A DNA stretch of 29,307 bases from Patescibacteria group bacterium (GTDB taxonomy: Bacteria; Patescibacteriota; Gracilibacteria; UM-FILTER-43-11): positions 1 to 29,307 of the forward strand of contig JAJDCF010000019.1 of NCBI GenBank assembly GCA_029260955.1. Reading direction: 5' to 3'. The notes below the pieces were generated by a model. That model was not told where the DNA came from and did no database searches. It saw only the letters and a program-made list of their open reading frames with translations. Each line of letters begins with the position of its first letter. Positions within the stretch are counted from its first letter, which is position 1. This document shows positions 8,076 through 15,125 of the stretch, in pieces. Made by a program: the position numbers and the translations under genes.

Positions 8076-9236
8076 ATGGAAAACAAGAATAAGACGAAGA
8101 GGGCTCCGGCCGCTCTGTTCCTGACTGCCACTCTGTTGGTAGTCATGGCTGGTGGCAGCTTTAGCCACCAGAAGATCGAGGCTATCAAGCCCATCGACGA
8201 CCGCACTCCTACGGCGGTGTGCCAGGCCTATGATGGTTATCGCGATCGCCAGAACTCAGATTGGGGCGTTGACGACGTGCCTAAGTGCGCCAAGCAGGTC
8301 CAGTGCCAGATGAAGCGCAGTGGCTTTTGGGACGAAAACGGCAAGCCCGTAAAAAAGGCTGTTTACCTTCCTGCCAAGGAGGATTTGAACCCCGAAGTCC
8401 ACAGCAAGTACCTCTGGTACGCCAACCTCGACAGCCATATCCTGGCCTGGCGAAGACTTCTCGTGATCGAAAAACTCGGGGAGCTCAGGCGCCACGATAA
8501 CTTCAAGGACACTGTGAAGTGGTTCATGAAGAGGTTCGAAACGTTCAGAAAAGAGCATCCCTCCAAGTCTGAGCAGGAGGTCTTCGAGCTCTATGTCGAT
8601 CGGTTCCTGGCAGAACCACTCGCCTGCGCTCGCTGGGTCGACGGCTCATGCATGAAAACCTGGGACGGCACCACCCGCGAGGATGGTCAGCGTCTTAAGG
8701 TGCTGAACAAAGCAGTACAAGAGGCCAAAAAGGCGCTGAAGTCCAACAAGGACGATGAGGAGCTGAAGAAGGCTCTGAAAAAGGCGCTGGATGACCGAAA
8801 TGCCGTACGCGACAAGGGCAGGGACTGCATGCTTAACGCATCTCTGGCTAAGCAAGTCACCCTTGCCAACCGTGAGCTGCATGACGAGAAAGGGACGGAG
8901 ATGCAGCCCATCGTCTGTCACAGAGCTGATGTCCACCAGGCGGTCGTCTTCGTGTCAAACAACGGAGTTGGCTGCTCACTGGACGATAGCGGAGAAAACT
9001 TCAGGATGGCTGGAAACTCCCATCACGCGCTGGGCCTTGGCTTTGACCTCGCTGACAGCGACGTAGCCGAGGCTTATCTCGCTGACCATGGAATCGCCTG
9101 TGACTTCGTCACCAACGACAAAGGCCACTGCTCCATCGCTGAGGAAAACCTCGACACGATCCTTGCCGGGTGGGGAAATCGAATTGATCGCTGGGGCCGC
9201 GACGCCGGAAAGGTCTACAAATTCTTAACCGAGTAG
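8076..9236 (+). CDS. Secreted/anchored VanY (M15)-like protein, paralogue 1
   Basis: A 386-residue protein with AAGGA (8063-8067) 8 nt before its ATG. A basic N-terminus is followed by a hydrophobic segment (about residues 12-28), a signal peptide or anchor. The middle is helical and Cys-containing, with WVDGSC and TTREDG blocks and a Lys/Glu/Ala-rich coiled coil (about 205-250). The C-terminus has the M15 pattern S-x-H-x-x-G-x-x-x-D (S315, H317, D324) and a later GHCSIAE, where H351 would be the third zinc ligand. M15 D,D-carboxypeptidases have Glu three residues before that His; here it is Asp348. The likely role is extracytoplasmic peptidoglycan trimming, but activity is uncertain. Its composition is clearly more GC-rich than neighbouring genes. 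Monocistronic: own promoter and 3' hairpin. The closest relative in view is the next gene. Confidence 0.8.
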   Translation: MENKNKTKRAPAALFLTATLLVVMAGGSFSHQKIEAIKPIDDRTPTAVCQAYDGYRDRQNSDWGVDDVPKCAKQVQCQMKRSGFWDENGKPVKKAVYLPAKEDLNPEVHSKYLWYANLDSHILAWRRLLVIEKLGELRRHDNFKDTVKWFMKRFETFRKEHPSKSEQEVFELYVDRFLAEPLACARWVDGSCMKTWDGTTREDGQRLKVLNKAVQEAKKALKSNKDDEELKKALKKALDDRNAVRDKGRDCMLNASLAKQVTLANRELHDEKGTEMQPIVCHRADVHQAVVFVSNNGVGCSLDDSGENFRMAGNSHHALGLGFDLADSDVAEAYLADHGIACDFVTNDKGHCSIAEENLDTILAGWGNRIDRWGRDAGKVYKFLTE

Positions 9237-9246
9237 ACCGCTACAC

Positions 9247-9297
9247 CCCGGAACTTCATTAACTTAGGGGCCCGATCAGATGTAAAGTCTGATCGGG
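9247..9297 (+). terminator. Conserved 3' UTR element and hairpin, copy 1
   Basis: CCCGGAACTTCA (9247-9258), the partner of the 5' leader arm, is followed by a conserved linker and a perfect 10-bp hairpin, CCCGATCAGA (9271-9280) with TCTGATCGGG (9288-9297). A weakly T-rich tail follows. The equivalent stem in copy 2 has a compensating A-T to T-A change, supporting base-pairing as the selected feature. Probably the transcript end. Confidence 0.7.
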
Positions 9298-9349
9298 TTC
9301 TTCGGCTTGAGCGCGTGATTTTGCGGGTTTTTCTTGGTGAAAATCTGCA

Positions 9350-9378
9350 TTGACAGGATGCTTAAATACTGGTACAAT
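9350..9378 (+). promoter_or_regulatory. Strong promoter of the second VanY-like unit
   Basis: TTGACA (9350-9355), 17-bp spacer, TACAAT (9373-9378), predicted start about 9384. Similarity to the first unit's promoter begins in the 3' half of the spacer (AATACT, 9365-9370) and continues into the leader. Sequence upstream of the -35 is unrelated. Confidence 0.85.
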
Positions 9379-9383
9379 ACGGC

Positions 9384-9525
9384 ACTCTGGACCGCTATGT
9401 CCTGTTCCTTGAAATATTGGCTTTCATTACCCGTTCTTTAGTCTTTCAACATAGGCTGGTCCCCACTTCTGGTGGATCGGCTTTGGAGGACGTGAAGTTC
9501 CGGGTAGTGAAATATATACCCTAAA
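9384..9525 (+). promoter_or_regulatory. Conserved structured 5' leader RNA, copy 2
   Basis: Same architecture as copy 1: the hairpin GGAC-CGCTAT-GTCC, then the closing stem TTTCATTACCCG (9422-9433) with CGGGTAGTGAAA (9501-9512). The interior is shorter and different in sequence. It folds as CCAC (9463-9466) with GTGG (9472-9475), with GCTG/CGGC outside. The conserved tail GAAATATAT(A)CCCTAAA ends about 20 nt before the ATG. Outer stem kept and inner stem replaced is the pattern expected of a functional RNA. Confidence 0.7.
9493..9504. repeat. 5' arm of UTR-UTR inverted repeat, unit 2
   Basis: TGAAGTTCCGGG, identical to the arm at 8023-8034 and exactly complementary to 10946-10957 in the 3' UTR of this unit. 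It again overlaps the leader closing stem by CGGG. Confidence 0.75.
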
Positions 9526-9547
9526 CCCGCGACTATAAGGACAGCAG

Positions 9548-10930
9548 ATGCAGAACAAAAATAGAACGAAGACGGCTCCAGCCGCTCTGTTCGTGACTGC
9601 CATTCTGTTGGTAGTCATGGTCATAGGCGCCTTTGGCCACAAGAAGATCGAGGCTAGCAAGCCTCTGGATGACCGCACCGATGTGAAGATGGCTTTGGAC
9701 GTCGTGCACCAACGACGCCGCTTGGCTCCTAACGAGAAGGAAGCCGGCGACGGCAAGTACTCGGACGAAGCCATCGCGCGCGTTGCCCGTATTGGCGACG
9801 AGCAGATGAAGCTCAACCAGTTCCGGAAGTCCGAGAAGCCCACGGAGTGTAAGAAGCCCCGTGAGCTCAATGGCATCATGGATGTGAAGCGATTCAAGGC
9901 TGACAAAGACGCCTACGATCGCTGCGTCAAGCTCCTCAAGAGGCGTCAGAAGTACTGGAAGCTCAACAACGAGACCCGCGAGCAATTCGTCTTCGTGGTT
10001 GGCTTTCCGCCCACCATTCCCAACCTTGCAAGCAAGCAAGAGAGGGACGGTGCCATGACCAAGTTCATCTTTCGGAAGAACTTGAGTGGCTTTATCGGGT
10101 ACTGGCGCCACAAGATGGTGCTCGGCAAGCTCGCCCAGCTTCGGCACGCCAAAGGGTGGAACAAGCAGATCGGATGGATCAAGAAGAAGTTCGACGCCCA
10201 ACCGGCAGGCCAGAAGGGCGAAGGTCAAGAGGCCTACGAAGCGTTCATCGACAAGGTCTACCTGTCGCAGCCCCTAGTTTGTCCCAAGTGGGTCGACGGC
10301 TCATGCATCAAGACATGGGAGGGTACCACCCGCGAGGATGGCAAGGAGCTCAAGGTCGCCGATGCTGCCGTGAGAAAGGCCAAGAAAGACCTAGCGTCCA
10401 GCAAGGACGACGAGGAGCTGAAAAAGGCCCTGAAGGAGGCAAAAGCTACCAGAAAGTCCATTCTCGATCGAGGGAGGGACTGTCTGCTGGTCAAGCCGCT
10501 GGCCGAGGCCGTCACCAAGGCCAATCGCATGATGCACGACGATGGCAAGGGCGAAATTCGTCCGATGACCTGCTGGCGGAGCAATCTTCAGCAGTCCATG
10601 CTGTGGACCCACATCCCCAGCAAGGGCGCTCGTCTACCAGGCAAGAAGCTGTCGGATTTCGAAAAGCTCATCAAGACCAGGATCGCTGTCGGTTTTCCGG
10701 GCCTCTCAAATCATGAGCAGGGCCTGGCGATGGACGTGTCGAACCGAAGAGCGGCCGAACCCTACCTGGCAGCCGTGGCTGGTATGATGTGTGACTTCAT
10801 CAAGAATGATAACGATCACTGCTCCATTGCGGAGATCGAGGTGGGAGAATTGGTCAAGCTCAAGATGAAGGCCTTCATTTTCCTTCTGGATCCAACTGGA
10901 ACCAGCATCGACATCATCCTCGGCAAGTAA
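9548..10930 (+). CDS. Secreted/anchored VanY (M15)-like protein, paralogue 2
   Basis: A 460-residue paralogue of the preceding gene, with AAGGA 6 nt before its ATG. The N-terminal anchor is almost the same (basic start, APAALF-V-TAILLVVMV, then KKIEA-S-KPLDDRT). Next comes an extra ~80-residue basic segment with no counterpart in paralogue 1. WVDGSC, KTWEGTTREDG and SSKDDEELKKALKEA are strongly shared. The C-terminal M15 motif is closer to canonical: SNHEQGLAMD (S387, H389, D396) matches S-x-H-x-x-G-x-A-x-D, and H424 sits in NDNDHCSIAE with Asp421 where Glu is usual. It is extracytoplasmic, probably acts on peptidoglycan and is possibly zinc-dependent. GC-rich like its paralogue. Faces prfA tail to tail. 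Confidence 0.8.
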   Translation: MQNKNRTKTAPAALFVTAILLVVMVIGAFGHKKIEASKPLDDRTDVKMALDVVHQRRRLAPNEKEAGDGKYSDEAIARVARIGDEQMKLNQFRKSEKPTECKKPRELNGIMDVKRFKADKDAYDRCVKLLKRRQKYWKLNNETREQFVFVVGFPPTIPNLASKQERDGAMTKFIFRKNLSGFIGYWRHKMVLGKLAQLRHAKGWNKQIGWIKKKFDAQPAGQKGEGQEAYEAFIDKVYLSQPLVCPKWVDGSCIKTWEGTTREDGKELKVADAAVRKAKKDLASSKDDEELKKALKEAKATRKSILDRGRDCLLVKPLAEAVTKANRMMHDDGKGEIRPMTCWRSNLQQSMLWTHIPSKGARLPGKKLSDFEKLIKTRIAVGFPGLSNHEQGLAMDVSNRRAAEPYLAAVAGMMCDFIKNDNDHCSIAEIEVGELVKLKMKAFIFLLDPTGTSIDIILGK

Positions 10931-10945
10931 CCGGGGCCCACACAG

Positions 10946-10994
10946 CCCGGAACTTCATTCACCCAGGGGTCCGATCTGATTTACGTCAGGTCGG
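10946..10994 (+). terminator. Conserved 3' UTR element and hairpin, copy 2
   Basis: CCCGGAACTTCA (10946-10957), then the conserved linker and the hairpin CCGATCTGA (10971-10979) with TCAGGTCGG (10986-10994), which includes one G-U. Compared with copy 1 the stem keeps pairing despite changed bases. It lies 20 nt before the prfA stop codon on the other strand. Confidence 0.65.
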
Positions 10995-11014
10995 GCTCCG
11001 CAACATGCCCAAAT

Positions 11015-12082
11015 TTAGCTAAACGCGGCCATTTTTTTGGCTTGATCGTCCAAGCTCAGTTTTTCTATTATATCGCCAATATTTCCATCCATTATTCCAC
11101 TAATATTGTTCCAGCTTTCCGAAATTCGATGGTCTGTGACGCGATCCTGAGGAAAATTATAAGTACGAATTTTCTCGTTGCGATCGCCCGACCCCACCTG
11201 GCTAGCTCGAGCATCGCCACGCTCCTTGGCTATACGGTCTTCTTCGGCTTGATAAAGCCGTGAACGAAGAACGCTCATGGCCTTATTTTTGTTCTTTAAT
11301 TGGGACTTTTCATCCTGACAAGTCACCACCACACCAGTGGGCACGTGAGTGATGCGAACCGCCGAGTCGGTGGTGTTCACACTTTGCCCCCCATTTCCGC
11401 TAGCTCTAAACACATCGACACGTAAATCGGCTTGTCTGATTTCGATGTCAACTTCTTCGGCTTCCGGGAGCACCGCAACGGTGGCTGCCGAGGTGTGAAT
11501 TCGCCCCTGAGATTCAGTCACCGGAATTCGTTGAACTCGATGCACTCCACTTTCGTATTTTAGCTTGGAATATGCGCCGGTTCCTTTCACCATAAAAATC
11601 ATTTCTTTCACTCCCCCGCTGTCGGCTTCGGCCCTATTCAGAATCTCAGTCTTGAAGCCATTATTGTCAGAATAACGCATGTACATTCTAGCGAGTTCAG
11701 AGGCAAAAAGTGAGGCCTCATCGCCACCGGTTCCAGCCCGAATTTCCATGATCACATTTCGATCATCATTGGCGTCTTTTGGAAGCATTGCGACTTTCAA
11801 TTCTTCTTCCAATTTTTCCTTGTCACTTTTGGCTTCTGTAAGCTCTTCTTTGGCCATTTCGAGCATTTCTGCATCTTTTTCGGTTGCGAGCAGTTCTTCG
11901 GAGTCCGAAATTTGCTTCAAAGCACCCTCATATTTTGTGATAAGTTCTACCACTGGCCGAAGGTGAGATTCTTTGCGAGCCAGGTCTCGATACGCCTTTT
12001 GATCAGACACAATCGCGGGATCCGACATCTTTTTGGAGACCTCGGTATATTCTTCTTTGATTGTTAGTAGTTTTTCTAGCAT
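11015..12082 (-). CDS. prfA: Peptide chain release factor 1
   Basis: A 355-residue protein, full length for RF1. It reads UAA and UAG in the ribosomal A site and triggers peptide release. The codon-recognition tripeptide is P-V-T near residue 186 (RIPVTESQGRIHTSA context, the RF1 form; RF2 has SPF). The catalytic G-G-Q is near residue 230 in ASGNGGQSVNTTDSAVRITH. An N-terminal helical domain precedes. RF2 must be elsewhere, because UGA stops occur here. The gene is monocistronic, convergent with the VanY-like unit and divergent from the 12196 gene. Confidence 0.97.
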   Translation of the reverse strand: MLEKLLTIKEEYTEVSKKMSDPAIVSDQKAYRDLARKESHLRPVVELITKYEGALKQISDSEELLATEKDAEMLEMAKEELTEAKSDKEKLEEELKVAMLPKDANDDRNVIMEIRAGTGGDEASLFASELARMYMRYSDNNGFKTEILNRAEADSGGVKEMIFMVKGTGAYSKLKYESGVHRVQRIPVTESQGRIHTSAATVAVLPEAEEVDIEIRQADLRVDVFRASGNGGQSVNTTDSAVRITHVPTGVVVTCQDEKSQLKNKNKAMSVLRSRLYQAEEDRIAKERGDARASQVGSGDRNEKIRTYNFPQDRVTDHRISESWNNISGIMDGNIGDIIEKLSLDDQAKKMAAFS

Positions 12083-12102
12083 TTGTTGGGCTTTCTTAGG
12101 GA

Positions 12103-12131
12103 AGATTAGCGCAAAAAGGGTGTGCTTACAA
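12103..12131 (-). promoter_or_regulatory. Probable prfA promoter
   Basis: Reverse strand TTGTAA (12131-12126), 17-bp spacer, TAATCT (12108-12103), about 20 bp upstream of the prfA ATG. Its -35 lies in the left arm of the inverted repeat 12124-12149. Confidence 0.5.
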
Positions 12132-12149
12132 GTTGGTCGACGTGTAAGC
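12124..12149. repeat. Inverted repeat between divergent promoters
   Basis: GCTTACA (12124-12130) and TGTAAGC (12143-12149) form a perfect 7-bp inverted repeat with a 12-bp spacer. It covers the prfA -35 and abuts the -35 of the plus-strand gene. It could be an operator coordinating the two, or a chance hairpin. Confidence 0.4.
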
Positions 12150-12178
12150 TTGATTTTTTGGCTTAAATTTGCTATAAT
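12150..12178 (+). promoter_or_regulatory. Promoter of the secretion-like gene cluster
   Basis: TTGATT (12150-12155), 17-bp spacer ending in TGC (extended -10), TATAAT (12173-12178), 17 bp before the ATG at 12196. The short leader has no clear ribosome binding site. Confidence 0.75.
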
Positions 12179-12195
12179 AATTAGATTTTATACAC

Positions 12196-12699
12196 ATGGA
12201 AAAAAACCAAGATCAACATAAAGACCACCGAACTGTTCTTCTGGAATGGGAAGCACCTGAATTTGTGCGCAGCCACAGAGGTAAAACCTGGTACGTTATT
12301 GCAGCGCTTGTTTTAGTTGGCCTTCTGACTTACGCCTACTTTACAGGAAGCCTGACGATGGCCATTGTCTTTATAGTTCTGGCAGGTGTTTTTCTTTTGA
12401 TTGACAAAAGAGAGCCGAGAAAAATGAAGGTGGTGATTACCGATATGGGAATTCAGTACAATGGAAATTTTCATCCTTTTCATAATATCAGTACTTTTTG
12501 GACAGTTTATCACCCGCCCTATGTACAACTGCTATATCTAAGGCTCAACAATGGGAAAGGGTACAAGATTTTGAAAATTGAACTCAATCATCAAAAACCT
12601 CAAGAGGTTCGTGATCTGCTTTTGGATGAGATTCCTGAAGCGGAAGGAGCGATGGAGCCTATGAGTGAACTCTTGGCACGTATTTTAAAACTAAAATAA
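12196..12699 (+). CDS. Small membrane protein with two helices, unknown
   Basis: A 167-residue protein. After a charged N-terminus come two adjacent membrane helices (about residues 35-55 and 58-75). A soluble cytoplasmic domain follows, with a beta-rich first half (KMKVVITDMGIQYNGNFHPFHNIS) and a helical C-terminus. This resembles PH-like domains of small conserved membrane proteins, but I cannot name a family with confidence. It is the first gene of a three-gene operon; its stop overlaps the next start (TAATG). By position it may be an accessory of the secretion-like machine. Confidence 0.75.
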   Translation: MEKNQDQHKDHRTVLLEWEAPEFVRSHRGKTWYVIAALVLVGLLTYAYFTGSLTMAIVFIVLAGVFLLIDKREPRKMKVVITDMGIQYNGNFHPFHNISTFWTVYHPPYVQLLYLRLNNGKGYKILKIELNHQKPQEVRDLLLDEIPEAEGAMEPMSELLARILKLK

Positions 12700-15116
12700 T
12701 GCACTTTTGCTTTCTACAGCATTGGGGTGATGAAGTAGTCAGGCTTGTTTACAAGGGTGGTAAGAAACTTGGAGGTCATGCTGAGAAGCCCAAGGGTGAC
12801 GCTGAACCAGATTTGAAGAAACTAGAGTACGACCCCAAGAATAAGACTCACGATGAAATCTGGGGTGCGATCGATGAAAGATACGGGAAAACCCCTTACG
12901 AAACACTTATTAGCGACTATGTGACCAGAATAATGCCGGGTTCTGCGACCAACTATAAAAATGCCCTGATCAAGAATTCTATGGGGCGTTACATGGTGTT
13001 CTATAAGCGTATCAAAGGCATCTTTATGAAGAGGAGTGACAAGCTGAAGAATGAATTTGATAGGTCTGTAGTCCGCTTGGAAAGAAAGACCCGTATGGAG
13101 CTTCATGTTCTAAGGTCAGCCGTTGAGGGCGCAAAAGATCTGCTTAATTTTAAAACACCTATGCCAGCGCCCAGTGAGTCTGGTGATGTGGAGGATTATT
13201 TTGATGAATATCTGGATGCTTTGCATGGTCGATACTTTAATGCCGATGTGAACGCGGGAGTGAAAATCCCCGGATGGGGCATTCCAATTTTGGACCCCTT
13301 CTTTCATCCTGACCCAAAAGTATTTGATCCGGAGGCTCACCCCAATGAAAAATCAAATGTTCCTATTCTTGGGCCAGTTCTTGGCTCTGACGTATTTAAG
13401 GGGATCAAATACAACGAAAAGGTTGCTAATTTTCAAGGCAAGATGAATACCTGGGTAGGAAACAGACTAAGCTGGCTTCTAAAGAAGAAGGGTACTACAA
13501 AAAAGGATCTTATAGAATTCAGACGAGAGATTGCCAGACGCTATCAGCTTTATTCAACGGTTGACCGTAACTCTGCCATTATTTCTGGTGTTGATTTGGT
13601 TGCCCTAGAGGCTTACGCCAACCCGCCATTAGATACTGTGGGCAAAGTTATGAATGAAAGTGATGACAAGACCATGCGAAGACTTGAAATCATGCAGCTT
13701 CTTAACCCGAGCAAATGGGAAAATACTATTGAAATTGCCGGCAACGCAATCGTGAAGGCAGCCAAAGACAATGCTTCTGAAAAGGACTTTGTTAAGGCCA
13801 TGAAGAAATATGCGAATGTATCAGATTTTGATGATGCTGTGAAGGAATTTAATGACAAGCTGAGCGAACTCTCTAAGGTGGGAGTTAAGGAAACCCTGGA
13901 CTTCATTCAAAAATTTAATTCTGACGTGCACCATGATGTTTTGAGCAAGGAGAAGAATGTTCAACCCGCTGCCCTAAAGATGCAAGTTAGTAAGCAACTC
14001 GATTACCTTTTGAGTGGCACGCTTATACCAGGCAAAGATACCGACAAAATGCTGGTTCGCTTTATGCGCTCTAATCTAAATGAGCGAAATGATATTTTAT
14101 CGCAAATCGGCACAAGAGAAATATTATTCCGTGCTATCAAGCAAGCGACAGAGCAATACCCACAGCTTTATGAATTGAATTTTAGAAATATTCCTGATGA
14201 CGCAAAGAAACTTAGACGTAGCCGTAATATTTCTAAGCCAACCTACCATGACCGTGCCGCGCAGATGCAGGCGCTTATGATTCTTGGTAATCAGTCTAAA
14301 GTGATTGTTGGCAAAATAAACCAGACTCCAAAGCATGTCAGTAAGAACTACATAAAGGAAATAGAGGCTATTAAACTGCCCAAGGATGTTAAGGTCGTGC
14401 AAATGGGTCTGCGCTTTAAAGCGCCAGCCAAAAGAGCGCGTTTTAGATCAGCGCTAGCTGCTGGTGGTTTTAATACCCGTGATCTTGGGCTTAAAGCTAT
14501 CAAGCTACTGGGTATAGTGACCGTGGTATCTAACCTGGCCCAATCCTACAGCGAATCTAAGGGGGAAGATCCTGTGGATAGACTGTTTAATGCTCTTGAG
14601 GGCGCTGTCACCAACCATGGCCTTCTGCTTGGAGCGGCTGCGACTGTTGGCGCTCATATGGCTGAGCGTCATCCACTTTTCTTAAAATACCCATGGCTTT
14701 CTCAACATAAACGAGCTGGTGTTATGACCGCCTTTAAACTTGATAACATTGGTGTTCGACTAGGCGAAATTGGCCATAAAGAAGTAAAGCGCTTTCTGTT
14801 CAATCCAAGTCACGCTGAGTGGCGAGCTCTTAAACGTCCGGAAATGACTGGCAATAAAATTAAGGAGCTATTAAAGAAGAAAGCTGAAAAGGCTAAATCC
14901 GGCGCGAAACCTGTTATAACAGTCGCTGATATTAAAGGCATAATTAAAAGCGATAGTATTATTGCGACCCTTACTCGAGGTGGCAGAAGTCCACGTATGC
15001 GCTATTTGTTTTACCAGAAGTTCTTTGGCAGAACGCCAAAACCATCTGTTAATCAAGTAAGGGAACACTGTACTGGCTCAAGCCATATTTCTTCGAGTCC
15101 TGCACCCAATAAATAA
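12699..15116 (+). CDS. 805-residue orphan protein of the secretion-like cluster
   Basis: Starts at the ATG overlapping the upstream stop. Mostly soluble, basic and helical. The first ~200 residues are charged, with a long helix near 110-150. A Pro/Gly-rich stretch with repeated GIPILDP and VPILGPVLG wording lies near 190-230. Helical bundles follow to about 590. Two moderately hydrophobic segments (about 605-625 and 645-665) may touch the membrane. The tail is Lys/Ala-rich. No nucleotide-binding or enzymatic motif is visible. It sits between a small membrane protein and a TrbL/VirB6-like protein, so a structural or substrate role in that apparatus is possible. I do not recognise it. Confidence 0.7.
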   Translation: MHFCFLQHWGDEVVRLVYKGGKKLGGHAEKPKGDAEPDLKKLEYDPKNKTHDEIWGAIDERYGKTPYETLISDYVTRIMPGSATNYKNALIKNSMGRYMVFYKRIKGIFMKRSDKLKNEFDRSVVRLERKTRMELHVLRSAVEGAKDLLNFKTPMPAPSESGDVEDYFDEYLDALHGRYFNADVNAGVKIPGWGIPILDPFFHPDPKVFDPEAHPNEKSNVPILGPVLGSDVFKGIKYNEKVANFQGKMNTWVGNRLSWLLKKKGTTKKDLIEFRREIARRYQLYSTVDRNSAIISGVDLVALEAYANPPLDTVGKVMNESDDKTMRRLEIMQLLNPSKWENTIEIAGNAIVKAAKDNASEKDFVKAMKKYANVSDFDDAVKEFNDKLSELSKVGVKETLDFIQKFNSDVHHDVLSKEKNVQPAALKMQVSKQLDYLLSGTLIPGKDTDKMLVRFMRSNLNERNDILSQIGTREILFRAIKQATEQYPQLYELNFRNIPDDAKKLRRSRNISKPTYHDRAAQMQALMILGNQSKVIVGKINQTPKHVSKNYIKEIEAIKLPKDVKVVQMGLRFKAPAKRARFRSALAAGGFNTRDLGLKAIKLLGIVTVVSNLAQSYSESKGEDPVDRLFNALEGAVTNHGLLLGAAATVGAHMAERHPLFLKYPWLSQHKRAGVMTAFKLDNIGVRLGEIGHKEVKRFLFNPSHAEWRALKRPEMTGNKIKELLKKKAEKAKSGAKPVITVADIKGIIKSDSIIATLTRGGRSPRMRYLFYQKFFGRTPKPSVNQVREHCTGSSHISSSPAPNK

Positions 15117-15125
15117 CTAATTTAA

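Noticed and set aside
9237..9349. Integron attC site or attachment site between the two VanY-like genes
   Set aside because: No RYYYAAC/GTTRRRY core sites or integrase gene; the hairpin sits at the end of each transcript and is better explained as a terminator.
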